Notes: a model not told the origin generated them from the sequence alone. Shown: positions 48,741-61,568, counted from the first letter of the stretch. The stretch: 64,000 bases of DNA from Hymenopellis radicata (GCA_015501595.1 JADNRX010000002.1:372001-436000), one strand, 5' to 3'. Program-made: numbers and translations.

Positions 48741-51732
48741 TCAGTACTCAAACTCCTCCGAAATCAACTCTATATGGCCCCGCCTATCGCCTCTACGTAT
48801 ACGCTTCGGATCGATCTGGAAAGCTATCGCCCTCCGAACCATAGCGCTGAACGATGTAGGCCCACAACACGCAACGATCACGGACCCATTGGATCGGTCC
48901 ACCTCATCCTTCAATATCCTGTCTAGCTTCGGTCGGCCAGGTCGAGCGCGTTCAGCGACAAAGGAAATGTCACGCATCTCGTCCCCTTGTAAATGGAGCG
49001 TCTTCATCGTATTTCCGTCCTCCAGCATTAGGGTGTCGCCTCCAAAGGACGTCGCCGACTGCCCAGCAGGTGGTATTTTGGTATCGTGAAGCCCCAGTGA
49101 CGGCGGCGAACTGGGGCGCGTCAACGAAGGGGTGGGCGGTATATGGAGGACGGGAGTGGCGGGTCGTGATTGCACCCGAGGGGGAGAGCCCGTGTGCGGT
49201 AAGGAGTGATGTGAGGTCGACGGTGGCGAGCGCGTCGGGTCTTCGTGCCAAGAGTCCTGTAGGTACGCAACGCCAACATCACCCTCATCGATCGTTGATC
49301 CTATCGACATAGTTTTTGAGCGGGCCGGTTTCCATTTGCTCGAAAGTAAACCCTCTGCTGAGAGCGAAGACATTCGACTCGTGCGACCAAAGTCATCCTC
49401 TTTGACTTTGGAAAAACGGCGGGAATGAGCTCGTCGGTCCCTTCCAACCCGTTGAACACGCATGTTAAGTAGTGCCTCTCCAGGAAGCGTAAAGTCGTTA
49501 TCACCGTCAAAGTTGGTCAAATCTAGGGCGTAGTCTTCACGACTAGCCCCAGTAATGTCCATCTCGTCACCAAATGGCCCAGAATAGTAACCCAAATCCT
49601 CTTCAGTTTCGCTTTCCGACGAAACTGGAGACGAGGGTCTAGGTCTGTTGAAAGAGAATATAGGCGCTGGAGGTGGAAGGTCTAAAATATCTTGGCCAGT
49701 GGAGACAGCGTTAGAATGCCGCGTATACGTGGGAGGTTCCCGGATGACTGGTTGTGCGTTGGTGACAAAAATGTCAACATGAAGTCCGGGAGATGGTATC
49801 ATCTCCATGCATCGGCGCATAATAGAAGCACACCATTGTATATGCGCTGGAACGATGAATAAAGACCCGCGTGAAGCGAAAAGTGACGATGACTAACCGA
49901 ATTCACGAATCAACCACACAACGCGCACTCTCCTAGTAGCAAAGCCCCTCTTCCCCCAACCTCCAGCTCGGCCGCCAAGGTGCCTTCCGTCTCTGCCAGC
50001 CAAGCACAAACAAACATACTCCAAGACTGAAAGCCCAAAACTTACACCCGACCCAGCCACAAAGATGATAACGGTAGAGTGCGATTCCCATTTGGCACGA
50101 ACAGCGCTACCAAATGGCCCATCCACAAACATCCTCAGCAGAACACCATGATTGGGCATCACAGTGCCATTAGGTGGCTTTTCGCCCGGAACGTGATTCT
50201 CTCCCCGGCTAACCAACTGTAACACAAAGTCCCATAGATCTCTAGTCCATCCCCTCCTTGAGCGCACGAGGAATACGATCGCCCTTCCGGAATCCGAAGG
50301 TGCCTCTTCATCACATATGGAAGCAGTCGTGAAGGGGTGGCTGAGTACCTTCGACACGGAAGGTATATTTATCAAGAAATGCTGTCCCGGTGCCCAGGAA
50401 AAGTATCTTGGCGATATGTAGGTTAGCCGTATTGTGGCTCCTGAGAGCAACTCCGCGTGTGCATATCCGGACGGTGGGGAGTACTTGAGAGCGGTGGCAG
50501 GTTCCATGAGTTTGGAGGTCTGGGAAAAGGCATTTGACACGAAGGGCGAGGGAGGAGGATATCCACCAGGTTCCTCATATTGGGAGGGCCGCAAAGACAT
50601 GTTTTCGGGGGCTACGGTCCTATGCGTTGGCGGTTTGACATATGCAGGTGCGGATGTAGTGTCTCTACCAAAGATACCATTGATATACAACCACCAAGTT
50701 CCGCGCCAGACGCGTTCTCCAGCCCACAGTGCTAAAGCTATCCAACACCACATCCACACAGGCGGATGGTGTAGAGAGGACACGACGAGCGTTAATGGAA
50801 CCAGGAGGACGTGGAGACCATAAAAAGCTTCATAATGGTCTCTGCGGACCGGCGGGAGAGAAAGGATGACGAGCAAAGTCATACATAGGAATGCCTGACC
50901 GGTCGCCATGAGTATCAGACATCCATTAATGCGCAAACACGTACCACCCAACCATAGATGAATTTCTCGTATTGCCAAGCATATGTATATGCAATCTTGC
51001 CGTCCCGTGGCCGACGGTCGTTGAGCAGTTGTATGCTCCAAAATGCGACGTGTAAAAGCGTGATGAGATAGATGAGTCTACCGGTCCAGCGGTGGAGCCA
51101 TGACAACTTGTCGAAATGTATTTGGGTCGTGAACGGCAGCGCGAAGATGGCAAACGGAGGGGCTTTGAGCGCGAACAGGACGCATAAGGGGAACATTGCG
51201 AATGCGATCAGTCCGCTCGGCCGCCGAGCGTCCACCAAGCCTTGTAGATGGTGTACTGGGGCTGCCATCTGGTGAACATGGTGATATCATACGCGCGGGC
51301 ACTCAACCCCGGATTGGTGACGTCGAATAGCGCATTGGCGGGTGATATGTAATCGGGCCCAAGGAAGGCGAGCAGGAGGGTTGTGAGGGGAAGAAGGAAT
51401 AGAGCTAGTAGCTGGCCGTTGGGAGGTAGAGAGATGGGATAGAGCCGGCCGCCCTTCTGCCTGGACTGTACAAAGTGTTTACCGCGCCATGTTCGTCTAC
51501 GGATGGACCACTTCATCCAATACGCCCCCAACGTGCCACCACTCATTCCAGTGAGATGTAGGAAGGAGAATGCGAGAAAGACGGCACCGATACACAACCA
51601 GAATATGTAAATGTATCGGCGGGAATTGTCGCTCATCATGTGGATGGTAAGGTAGGCGGTGATCCATTGGAGGTCACTGGTATACACGGGCGTCGTTGGA
51701 TTGGGATTGACCGCCTGATTAACCGTGGACAT
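48741..51732 (-). CDS. Ferric reductase (FRE-type transmembrane metalloreductase)
   Basis: This plasma-membrane flavocytochrome reduces Fe(III) or Cu(II) for uptake. The start is taken at 51732 (MSTVNQAVNPNPTTP); 51798 is also in frame. N-terminal helices are followed by the ferric-reductase core with paired heme histidines spaced as in the family: HRWTGRLIYLITLLH and LHVLLVPLTLVVSSLHH. The FAD region has HPFTTAS and the NAD(P)H region has DGPFGSAV, VAGSGVSFGLS and near the end VACCGPTSFSAM. About 290 mostly disordered residues are inserted between NAQPVIREPP and that last motif. The end is ELISEEFEY. One base is missing near 51216-51226, where the first membrane part joins LIAFAMFPLCVLFAL. 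The next gene upstream is the copper chaperone ATX1. Confidence 0.87.
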
Positions 51733-52280
51733 GATGGGAGGATAGAAACGCGTGGAGATAACAGCAAGCAACCCAAGGTGGTCTAGACTAGTCTGCACAT
51801 AGGGCGCGTTGGCGGTGGCTCGAAAGGGTATGCCAGGTTTGCGAGGGCCGCTCTATATACGCTTGTTCTCAAGCGTTTTGGGTCTGCCTAGGGGAGACTA
51901 GAGGGCCGCTACGGATTGCAGAGGTGGTAGTGGAAGTAAAGTCTGCTAAAGTTAATCCCGATTCCCCGTGCTCCGCAGGTTGCTGACAGAGCCAGCCTGT
52001 GCCGCCTGTGGTGAAGTAATGAAGATAATTGCCATAAGCATTGTCGCAACAAGCATCATCCCTTCTGCAACGGAGCGACATGATGGACGGTTGGGACGGA
52101 AGCAAAGACGCGAGTTCACACCTCAGGCGAAACATGGCCATGTTTCACAACTCAATTCAGCATTCAATAAACGACGACAAAGGTATACAAAGAGCAGGCA
52201 GCAAAGAGAGAGAGAAACTCCATGAATCCCAGGAAAGTAAGGAAATAGTCCGATAGTATTCAAAATCTTCTCAGCGCACA

Positions 52281-52708
52281 TCAAGCGGCGACAACCTGTC
52301 CCGACCGCACCTTGATGGAAGATTGAAGGTTGAGGCCTCTATCGGACAATACACGCACCTCTTTGCCCGTCTTTTTGATGCGAGCGAGCACGTCGTCGTA
52401 GGGAATCGTGCCCTTGACAGTAACCAGCTGCGTGGCCAGGTCGACGTTATATTCCTGTACACCTGATCCAGATCATTTGTCGGCAACCTGCCTGGAAGAG
52501 CTGAGCATCCCGCTCACCATCGGATTTGGCCTTCTCGAGGACGCGCGTGACGGCGCCAGAGCATCCCGTGCATGTCATCTACTCTCCATCAGTCATCGAC
52601 ATCGACCCAGCCTGGGCGAACACTACCTTCACATCGAACTGATAGGTTTGTTCAGCCTGTAGGTAGCATTACTAACACAAGTCGAGGAGCCAGTGCTAGA
52701 CTTTCCAT
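52281..52708 (-). CDS. ATX1: ATX1-type copper chaperone
   Basis: Atx1 carries Cu(I) to the Golgi Cu-ATPase Ccc2, which loads multicopper oxidases. After splicing, the protein reads TYQFDVK, then MTCTGCSGAVTRVLEKAKSD with the MxCxxC copper site, then QEYNVDLATQLVTVKGTIPY and IKKTGKEVRVL, which has the Lys near the metal in this family. A tail of about 18 residues (ending RSGQVVAA) is longer than in yeast Atx1. Two introns are clear. The first exon is not resolved: the ATG at 52708 does not splice in phase with the core under simple GT-AG rules, so the start is provisional. The gene lies upstream of a ferric reductase on the same strand. Confidence 0.82.
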
Positions 52709-53109
52709 GATAAAGTGTCTGCAATCCGCGCGTTTATTAGATACACTGGTCAACAAAGGCGCAGTCAACATACGAATATAATATAAGACAGAGGACGGGA
52801 CGAGGGAGTGAGGGTGGTCTGACTGTCGCACTCGTTTCAAGCACACATTTATAACAATCTGATCGCGTCATCGATCGGACATCGACGGATTTGGATACAT
52901 CCTCAGTAATAATGTTACTAACACTCCTCGCACAGCACATCTGACATCAGATGCTCTGCTGCGTCCCCATTAACTACTCCGGATACCGTGTACATGTGGA
53001 TCCGTCGGTGACGAGAAATGTGCGAACATTACCCACACTCTCTATCTCTCTTCCACCCGGTACTCTCCGAAACATTCCCGTTCATCCACTGACCCAAGAA
53101 CCATCATAG
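52709..53109. other. intergenic region
   Basis: About 400 bases between the permease stop and ATX1. It probably holds the ATX1 promoter and perhaps its first exon. No motif stood out. Confidence 0.4.
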
Positions 53110-55595
53110 CTATCTATTGTGGACTCTGCTGTCCACCATCTCCATCTGGTCGTCTCCGTCAGTAGCCACTGCTTGCCACCCATCCCCCGCGCTCGGTCTT
53201 CCCCGAAGTTTCGCCCAGCACGGCCCAATCCAAGCTACATGAGCATCAGGACACATCAGCACCGGCCACAGGTACAGCAAACTTACAGAAAATCCGAGGC
53301 AGGTCCCGGTCAGTCCGGTGTGTGATAAAGTACACGGGAACCCCTGCAAGAACGAAACCTGAGAGAGCGGGTTCAATAAGGTCAAATTGAAGCGGGTCCG
53401 ACATCGTACCTAGGACGGCGATGGCCTGCAGAGGGGCCGCAATAACAGGCATGCAAATCAGGAACAGCGCGACCTTCAGAAACCAATGTCAAGATCTGCA
53501 ACTCTCTGAAAAACGCAATTCGTACGGCGCAGAAAGTCAGTGGCGTTATTATCCATGTCTTATATGGTCTAATCACAAGTCAACGTTTGACACTCATGCT
53601 GTGGCATTTTAATTCCTACCTTTCGAGGGTCGGCTCTTTAACACGCAGAATGACCAAGCCCAGGACCTAACCGAGCGTTACAACGCCGCACCATGTATTC
53701 CATTTGGTGACTTACGGTGAGAAAATAGAAACCCCAAGATGCGACCACGGAAAAGTTGATCAAGGATCGAAAGCCACCACCCATAAGAATGAAGGCGGAC
53801 GTTATTGCGGCCTGTAATATTGTGGCATTTAAGGGTGTCTTCCTCGTAGAATGCAATCGGCCGAACAGCGAGGGAAGGTACCGTTCTCTCCCAGCAGCGT
53901 ATATCAAACGCGATGTTGTGAAAAAGGAACCTTTAAAGCAATTAGGGTCTGTGGGAAAGGATGATAGGACTATACGTGCCGTTCAATGCCCCAAAACACG
54001 AAAATGCAACCATGCACGCAAAAATTGTGCCACCAATGGGACCGAATAATGCCCGACCAAAGTCCAGCGCGACTGTGTTACTCAGGCCAACAACGCTCTT
54101 CCCTTGGAGTTAGATCCTCGGTGCCAAGGCGAACAATGAAAACATCAGACCCACCTTGTCCAAGACAACAAAGTAAGACACATTCGCGAGCAAGAATAGA
54201 ACCTATCAGACGACGTAAATCGAATGTGGATAGCTCTGTATGGACTAACCGTAACAATGGCCATACTAGAATGGATGGTACGCGGTATGTTCTTCTCCGG
54301 ATTGTGCATCTCACCGCCAACATAATTAGCTTGGTCCCATCCGTCAAAGGCCCATAGGCCAGAATACAACGCAAGCGAATATGCCGAAGGGCTTGTACTC
54401 GAGTCTTTGAATAGTGGCGCCGTAAAGGATGTCGATACCTTCCCGCGCGCGAGTTGTATTATACCTAATACTGTAATTAAAATCTATAGGGGATATTCAG
54501 TACGAGCCCCGTGCGAAGCGCTCGAAGGACATACTAGAGCAGCTACCTAGGAACATAACAGTCAAAAAAGCTTTTCTCTCAAGAGCGGGGATCCCTTACT
54601 TTTACTGAGGTGAACACCACGGCAGCGCGTGCACCGAGTTGACGGGTCCATATGCACATGGCCGACACTGTGGCCACTGCAGCTATCGCGGTGAGCTTGA
54701 TGCTCCAGTCTGATATATCGTCCGGCGATACATCTTTCTGCGTGGAGTGTTGAAATATACGATTGACATATTCGGCGAAGATTAGACTGATAACAGCATT
54801 TCCACCTGGTCGAACTGTGAGTTGAATATGCGGGGTGCGGAATCACGTCACTGACCGGGCTTTAGAGCAATGATGGCCGTCCAGGCGAATAGATACGAGG
54901 CGAGGGGACCATATGCATACGAGAGATACGCCTGAGCGCCTCCATTCTGGGGTATAGCGGAGCCTAGTTCTGCGAAGCTGCTTGCACCAGTCCACCCTAG
55001 CAGGCCTGATACTAACCAGACACTTAAACTTGCGCCAACACTGTTCGTATTTGCGACGACGACGCCAGGAGAAGAGCTTTTGACAAAGAAATAGAGCAAA
55101 GCAGGTATTGTGCAGGGAATGAACGTACAATATACCGGATCCGATCTAGGTAAACACGGTGTCAGTAGAACGTGTTGACCACAAGGTTGGCAGAACACAC
55201 CTGGAGTCCAACGACCAGAGCAATTCCTGTAGAATAGAATATAAGGTGGTGTAACCAACGCACAGCAAAGTCTTGACCGTTGAATAGGCCAATGCTCTTT
55301 TCTCCGTTGTCATTGTTGACTATTTCAGGATCCGTTACACTGGCGCTCAATGGTAATAAATCGTGCTGAAAATCGAATCCTCCGACCGAGTAAGACCTTG
55401 GTCTATGAATGGTCAGATTCCGCGTGTTGATCACTGAGAGTGCGTCGCACCGTCCATTCACAGCTCTTGGACCTCGGCAAGCTCGAGATCCCTTAGAGAG
55501 TCTTCGGAGTCGCGGACGACGCGTGGAGAAAGAGGTGGTGAGTCGTTGAAGTGTTCATTCAGTGGAGATTTGAGGGTAACATAAGAAGAGGTCAT
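53110..55595 (-). CDS. LAT-type amino-acid permease (APC superfamily)
   Basis: This is a membrane transporter of the large-neutral-amino-acid/methionine permease group. The start at 55595 gives MTSSYVTLKSPLNEHFNDSP and a hydrophilic N-terminus. The first helix carries the GSGIFSSPGVVVANTNSVG motif, which is the substrate-backbone-binding unwound segment of APC permeases. Later parts include WTGASSFAELGSAIPQNGGA, LWAFDGWDQANYVGGEM (helix VI) and LIYAAGRERYLPSLFGRLH, all family-like. About 12 membrane helices are split by many short introns. The last exon after an intron gives WIGPCWAKLRG and ends DSRVHNR. One splice, near 54105, only works if a G has been lost at the donor. The substrate cannot be read from the sequence. 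Confidence 0.85.
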
Positions 55596-55721
55596 GGAAA
55601 GAGCAGAGCTGGGCGACCGTTTGGACTTGGGAATTTGAAAAAATATTAAAAATAATTACTTATTATTGTCTCAAGTGCATCGCGGAAGCAGGTGATTCCG
55701 GCTCTCTCTCAGAATTGCAAC

Positions 55722-56447
55722 CATGATGGTCCTCTCGTATCGGACTGGGCTCTGCGCTCAGGCAAAGTGCTCTAACTTCCAGGATTGGTGAGTAAACGCG
55801 AGAAAATAAGGAAAATCGCTCAATTATGCCTTGTAGTACGAGCCCGTGTGGTGACAAGACGGTGCGGAATGCGACACTCGAAGATGCACTTGTATATACT
55901 TACTGGCACATAGGGCCGTCCAAACTCAATCCCTTCCTCCTGCTTCCGCTGTCGAGATTCTCAACAAGCAGCGCCTGCAACGCCCTACCAGCCCGCATAT
56001 GACCATCTACCAGCCCCAGATCTCATCTGTCCTCTCCCTCGCGCATCGTGGAACTGGTGCAGCCCTCAGTGGTCGTACGTATCGTCAGTTTACTTCCAGT
56101 TCAGTTCACTAAGGAGAATATCTTCAGTCCTCTATGCTTTCTCCATCGCTTACCTTGTCGCACCGGGAACCTTCGACAGTACGCACGTCATCGACTTCGT
56201 TGCGGCACTTCCCGAATCTGTGAAATACGGCGCAAAGACCCTCTTGGCTTTCCCTTTCGCGTATCACTCGTTCAATGGAATCCGACACTTGGGCTGGGAC
56301 GTTGGTAAATGTAGGCCTCCTCCTTCAATGCGTCCATATCTATATATTCACCATACCTCAGTTTTGACAGTCAAGGGCATGTACAGCACTGGATATGCTG
56401 TCCTCGGCGCAACAGCTGTTTCGACCATTGCACTTGTATTGATGTAG
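55722..56447 (+). CDS. SDH3: Succinate dehydrogenase cytochrome b560 subunit (complex II)
   Basis: This membrane anchor of mitochondrial complex II binds heme b and ubiquinone. The conserved core is clear: [20 protein letters not shown], then [14 protein letters not shown] with the quinone-site Ser and Arg, then after an intron [20 protein letters not shown] and [16 protein letters not shown] with the heme-ligand region. A last intron joins [13 protein letters not shown] and the stop. Three membrane helices, as expected. The N-terminal exon ([18 protein letters not shown], a mitochondrial leader) lies near 55740-55795, but the start codon there is out of phase, and one G appears lost at 55913-55915. 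The start is therefore approximate. Confidence 0.88.
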
Positions 56448-57756
56448 TTTTGTATGAGCAGTCTCGATAATTGGAAATCGCTATCAAATTTTTGCTCCCG
56501 AGCTCGAAACGCAGCTAATATGCTCTACTAGTAAGCACAATTCCTGAATTTTCTGATCCTTCCCCCACACTTACGCGAATCGGCTTTGTCGAAACCCCAT
56601 CGCGAATGGCGAACAAGCTACATTTCGGCTAATTATAAATGGCGGCTACACTCGCCATGTAGCGCCCCTTCTCCAGGCCGCCAACAAGCATCATCCTCAC
56701 CTCCCGCAAGGACGTTGTACCCGAGCCCTTGATCCACTCTAACGCAGAGATCGACTAGAGAATCCGGCACGAGCGGCCTATAAATTAATGGAACGACTGA
56801 AAGCATTAAAGCTATCAGTGAAGCAAACGACCTTGTTCATTTGAACGAATACACTTTCCGCCGCGCCTGGCACGGCTGCCTGCAACTACTACTAGTTGAG
56901 TTCGGTCACTACAACCGAGATCGACGCGTCGCCCGGTCAACATCAACGGAGACTCCGTCACAGCAAACATGAGCCGCTCACAACTCCGACGAAGCCCACA
57001 GGATTCTGCGTGCGACACGTCTTGCAAGGCGGATGAGGAATGTGTCTCGCCGCCGCCGAGAATGCAGATGCAGAAGGTCGTGAGTATCCCATCGGGTTGA
57101 GTCAATGTTCATCGCTAACGCGTCTTGTCCACAGCGCGTTGGATATCCTCCACTTCCTCACTTCCAAGGAGGTAGTCTACTCCAGCACCGATTTCATTAC
57201 AATGTGGGGCGCCCCAATTAGGCCCTGATGCAGCAGTCGACTAGAGGCTTCATTCTACTTGGACATGAAATACCAAACGTATCCTGATGTACTACGTCAG
57301 GCTCCCGCCTTGGGCCAGGACGTAGCATGTCTGCAGCGCGTGCGGAATGTTCACCGATGACTGACGCGGTGTCTTGTTAGCCGGCGTGGGGCGATAGTGT
57401 GGACGCGCGAGATGAATCGTCTCACTCCAGCTTCGAACTACCTGAGGCCAACTTCAAGAGGATCGTTCGGAAACGCCCTTGAGCCCGAGATACGTTCTCC
57501 TCCGACTTGATGATTTTCCATGCATCGGAACGCCTTGTTCTTGCGGTCTCGGCCTGTATTACTTTCTTCTTGGTAAGCCTTGATTCCGTGCTCTTCAGTG
57601 CGAAGTCTGATAGATTGCGAACTTGTCCATCTAATAGTTACTAACGGTGACAAAAGAGTCGAGTCGCGAAATTCGACTCCATGATGGCGCGATCTTGTTC
57701 CCACCCAGAATAGCTACTTATCATCTGCGCCGCTTCCTAATCTCTTTCGTGTAGCC
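56448..57756. other. long intergenic region, no gene recognised
   Basis: These 1.3 kb between SDH3 and the flavin monooxygenase are among the longest gene-free stretches. Open frames are short (up to 96 codons) on both strands and show no domain or plausible splicing. No terminal repeat or transposase was seen. It may hold the monooxygenase promoter, an unrecognised noncoding RNA or old decayed sequence. Confidence 0.4.
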
Positions 57757-59988
57757 ATGGTCTCCTCCAAACTACATTACACTTTACTTTTTCTATCTAG
57801 CGCTTTCGCGCAGCAGGTCGCCTTTCAAGGGCTCGACTCCTACCATCAAGGTCACGCCGCTTCGGAATGGACACAATTCAACCATACAATCAAGCGTGTC
57901 GCGGTTATCGGAGCAGGTCAGGAGCAGGTCGTGGTCGACATCTCGCACGTTTGCTGACTTGATCACGATCCAAGGTCCCGCGGGACTCCAAGCAGCCGCT
58001 GCCTTGGTGGAACACAACTTTACAGTCCGTCTCTTCGATCGCGCCCCTGGCCCGGGTGGGAACTGGTTCTATTCTGAAGAGGTTCCTGTTCGAGAGTCCT
58101 ACCCGTAAGTTGGGCATCACATCTTCCTGCAACATTCTCATATTGCACGCAGAGACGAACCCCTGGGAAAGCAAAAATGGGTTCCCGACCATCTCCCCGC
58201 TACCCAGTACTATCAAGAAGGCGACGGTGGCCTGAGTTTGGATGAGAGGTGGAGAGAGCATTGGCTCCCTCGTCCGATTTGGGATTCGCTTGCCACAAAC
58301 TCACCCGCAGTCATAACTGGACTTCCCGATGTGCCCTATTTGCCTGATCACGTATGTTCATCACGTTGTTCTAGCGTTTGATACCTTAGTTAATATCTTT
58401 CCTAGCCTTGGGTCATCCCTGCGCATACAATTCAAGCGCACGTTCGCGCCTACGCCTCCGTTCACAAGCTCAACGTTAACGACAACCCAGCAGTAACCGC
58501 GTACTCAACACGTGTCGAAAAGTTGGCAAAGAAATCTGACGGTTCAGCGTGGACGCTCACCCTCAGGCATCTCAAAAAGCTTGAAGAATCACAACGGATT
58601 AGAGCTACTTGGTGGACGGAGGAATTTGACGCTGTTGTTGTTGCCTCGGGTCCCTATGATCAACCTCATGTACCCGACATTGATGGTCTGATTGAGTGGA
58701 GCAAAGTGAGAGCTGTCAATGATCCGTCGAGGTTTAGCGTCTATCATTCGAGAGTGTACCGTACTCCGCAGCGATACACTGGAAAGGTATGTGCATAATT
58801 TTGAAGAATAACACTAATGAATGTCTGCCGTCCAGAAAATATTGGTCGTTGGCGTTGGCACCTCTGGCTCGGAAATAGCTCGTGACATCATACCTTATGC
58901 TAAAAAGGTCTACGCTAGCTCGAAGGTTTGCAGTTTGGTTTGTTATCCACGGCAAGGTCGCTGACTCTCGGGATAGAAATACGATTGGGACAACCTCCAC
59001 CCTTCCAGCGCCGTTCATTCCGCCGATTCCCTCCAGAGACTGAATTCATTCCCGAGATAGCTTCATTCAGCGCACTGCCTTCGTTTGATAACGGCATAAA
59101 AGTGGGAAAGATCTCTCTCGTAAATGGGAGTGTCTTGGAAGATATTGACGAGGTACCCGGTCTCATTTTTCTCTCGGACAAACTTACGAGTGCTGACTGA
59201 TGTCCAGGTTATCCTTGCGACAGGATACAAGAGGTCAAACTCGTTCCTGTCAGCGATTCTTAATGAGTAGGTCTTGGCCAAAGTCACGACTGGTCTTCGA
59301 CTGACAAGTTGTCGTGCAGCACTCTTGGCAACAAATTCCAAGCCCCATCGGCCCTCCAACCGATGTGTTCAATGGAAATGCTTTGCGGAATGTTCACTGG
59401 ACTGGACATTACATCCCTGACCCAACGCTTGCGTTCACCAATGGTGTGTAATAATATCCTTGGTTTTACGATGTACCGCTTATTTCCGGCCACAAGTACG
59501 CCCGTGGACTGTTGGTCAATACCAATCGTACGCGCTAGCTAAAGTTTGGGAAGGAACCGCCCGAATCCCTAATGAAGCTGAGCTTTGGAGGCAATACAAC
59601 GGTACAAGATATACACATTTCCGCGGACTCTTTGGAACTGGTCCCTCGGAAGGTCAGTCTTTGCAGAAGTACACTGGACCCCAGTTTTGACTGTCACTGG
59701 TAGCTATCGTTCGCCAATATGTGGCGTGGCTCAACAACGAGTCTCTTGAACACGGTGGTAGACTCGTCTCCCCTTGGGCCGTACAGTACGTTTTCTACTT
59801 TGCCTGGTTTCTTGTTATTGATAGGGGATGTCAGGAACTGGGAAGTGTTTTCTTATTATGCTAACCAGGAATGGGAAAAAGATTATATCACGAGGGAGAA
59901 CTTCACCCAGTTTGAGCAGTTACCTGCAGACGAGTGGACCAAGGCTGATGTTTGGGATGCTTCCGTTTTGGAGGATGCGTTCTGGTAG
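57757..59988 (+). CDS. Flavin-containing monooxygenase with signal peptide
   Basis: This is a class B flavoprotein (FMO) that would oxidise a soft nucleophile (N or S) with NADPH and O2. The start at 57757 gives MVSSKLHYTLLFLSSAFAQQ, a convincing secretory signal peptide. After an intron the FAD motif is VIGAGPAGLQAAAAL. The NADPH motif is ILVVGVGTSGSEIARD. Between them, FSVYHSRVYRTPQRY occupies the place of the FMO-identifying FxGxxxHxxxY. ATGYKRS follows later (ILATGYKRS). The end is WDASVLEDAFW. About ten introns. One junction near 58927 works best if a base is missing. Length about 560 residues. Relatives with leaders occur in fungi, but the substrate is unknown. Confidence 0.85.
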
Positions 59989-60354
59989 ATTCGAAGGGGT
60001 CATGATATGCGGTGATTTCGAAATGTTTTCTTAGCATGCCCTGTGCAACAACAAATGGATGTAAGTATGCGTCTACTTTTTCATCATATACCACCTACCT
60101 TGGGGTACACGAAGAAATAATTAAACATGGGCACCAATTCCATGCCTTCGATGTTCGATGACGGTCTGAGATGAAACGGAAACTTAATCGGTGAGCTCCG
60201 TTGAGTTGGTCGTTGTCACAGCACGTGAGCAACTCGGTCACGATCTGTGCTTTTCTCTTTCCCCTCATCTGTCTGACGCTACGTGGATAATGAAAGTGTA
60301 TTGGAAGTGCGTATACCGTCTACATGGTCTTTTAACTTGTCTCATCCTACCTAG
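59989..60354. other. intergenic, FMO 3' flank / HUS1 promoter
   Basis: This 366-base gap holds a CACGTG core at about 60222-60227. No coding signal was seen. Confidence 0.4.
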
Positions 60355-61496
60355 ATGCGATTTAGAGCGTCGATAGACAATGTTCCCACCTTCTTTCGTC
60401 CGTACGCTTCACACGACGTTTCCGAGCAATTGACGCGAATCACTTGTGCCAGGGATAATCCAGTCCATTGAAAAATTGCAGAAGAAATGCATCATAAAGT
60501 TTACGGAAACCAATATGCATCTGATTTGCAACAGTGACACGAATGAAGGTGGCATTCAGGTGTGGTCGTGCGTTCAACCCTGAACTAAACAAAGTCCGTT
60601 CTAACGACAGTTCAGACAGGTCAAAGTGGACTCTCTGTTCAGTGGATATCGCATCCAGTCAAACGCGGGGAACGAAATCACCATGGCGCTCTCCTCTGAA
60701 GCGCTTCTTGCTGCATTGCGATCCGCGTCATCCTCGACCGGCGCGTCCTCTTCGTATGCCACGGAGGAAGTCGTCATGAAACTAGCCAAGAAAAACGATC
60801 AGGCCGTTATGAGCTTCGAGATCACCGGCACGACGCGAGTCGGCCGACGCGTCAAGGTTACGCATGATGTCAAGATCGAAGTTATGAAGCCCAGCGATGT
60901 GGACAAGCTGAGCGAACCAATGTGTCCCGAACCAGACGTGCGTCCCATTGACGGCAGGCTATCCTCAAACTGACGTTCCTATTAGACGCATATACTGTTG
61001 CCTCCGCTACAGAAATTGAGAACGATTGTAGACCGCTTGCGGCCGATGTCCGATATCCTGGCGGTCCGCGCGAATAATAGCGGCTGTCTACAAATCTCTA
61101 TTCACACTGAGAGCGTCAAAGTCGAAACTGAATGGCGAGACTGCACGAATCCTACAATGGGTGGGTGTAGCGTGTTTTCAATGCCGTTGTCGTTTCCTCA
61201 TTCACCGTACAGCCAAGGATGCCGCATCACAAAACGACGATCCGCCACCAGATCCCGAAGAACTTTTCACTGTCCTCGTCTCTATACGAAGCTTCATCAA
61301 ATTTTTGAACAGTCATGTAGTCTCAACGACTACTATTGCTTGTAAGCGCATAGGTTCATCCTACGCGTCCAGAACACACTAACGACTTCTAGGTATCTGC
61401 CAAAATCACTGCATGATTTTGTATGTGTATATCGGCGATGTTGCTGACGCCGGAGGAGTGCTCACATTTTATATACCCGCCATCCTGGATGGTTAA
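60355..61496 (+). CDS. HUS1: DNA-damage checkpoint clamp subunit Hus1
   Basis: Hus1 forms the ring-shaped 9-1-1 clamp with Rad9 and Rad1, loaded at damaged DNA. The start at 60355 gives MRFRASIDNVPTFF. A GTCCGT donor joins in phase to RIIQSIEKLQKKCIIKFTET. Later exons give HLICNSDTNEGGIQVW, VDSLFSGYRIQSNAGNEITM, VVMKLAKKNDQAVMSFEITG, then after an intron LPPLQKLRTIVDRLRPMSD and PEELFTVLVSIRSFIKFLNS. The protein ends ADAGGVLTFYIPAILDG, the normal Hus1 C-terminal strand. Length about 300 residues, as usual for the family. Six or so short introns, no frameshift needed. It is convergent with MTR3, with 72 bases between the stops. Confidence 0.92.
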
Positions 61497-61568
61497 CTTA
61501 TATCTGCTAGTGTGTAAGAACAGTTACATTATGATACAGTAATACGTGCTCCACTTCTGCTCCCGAAT

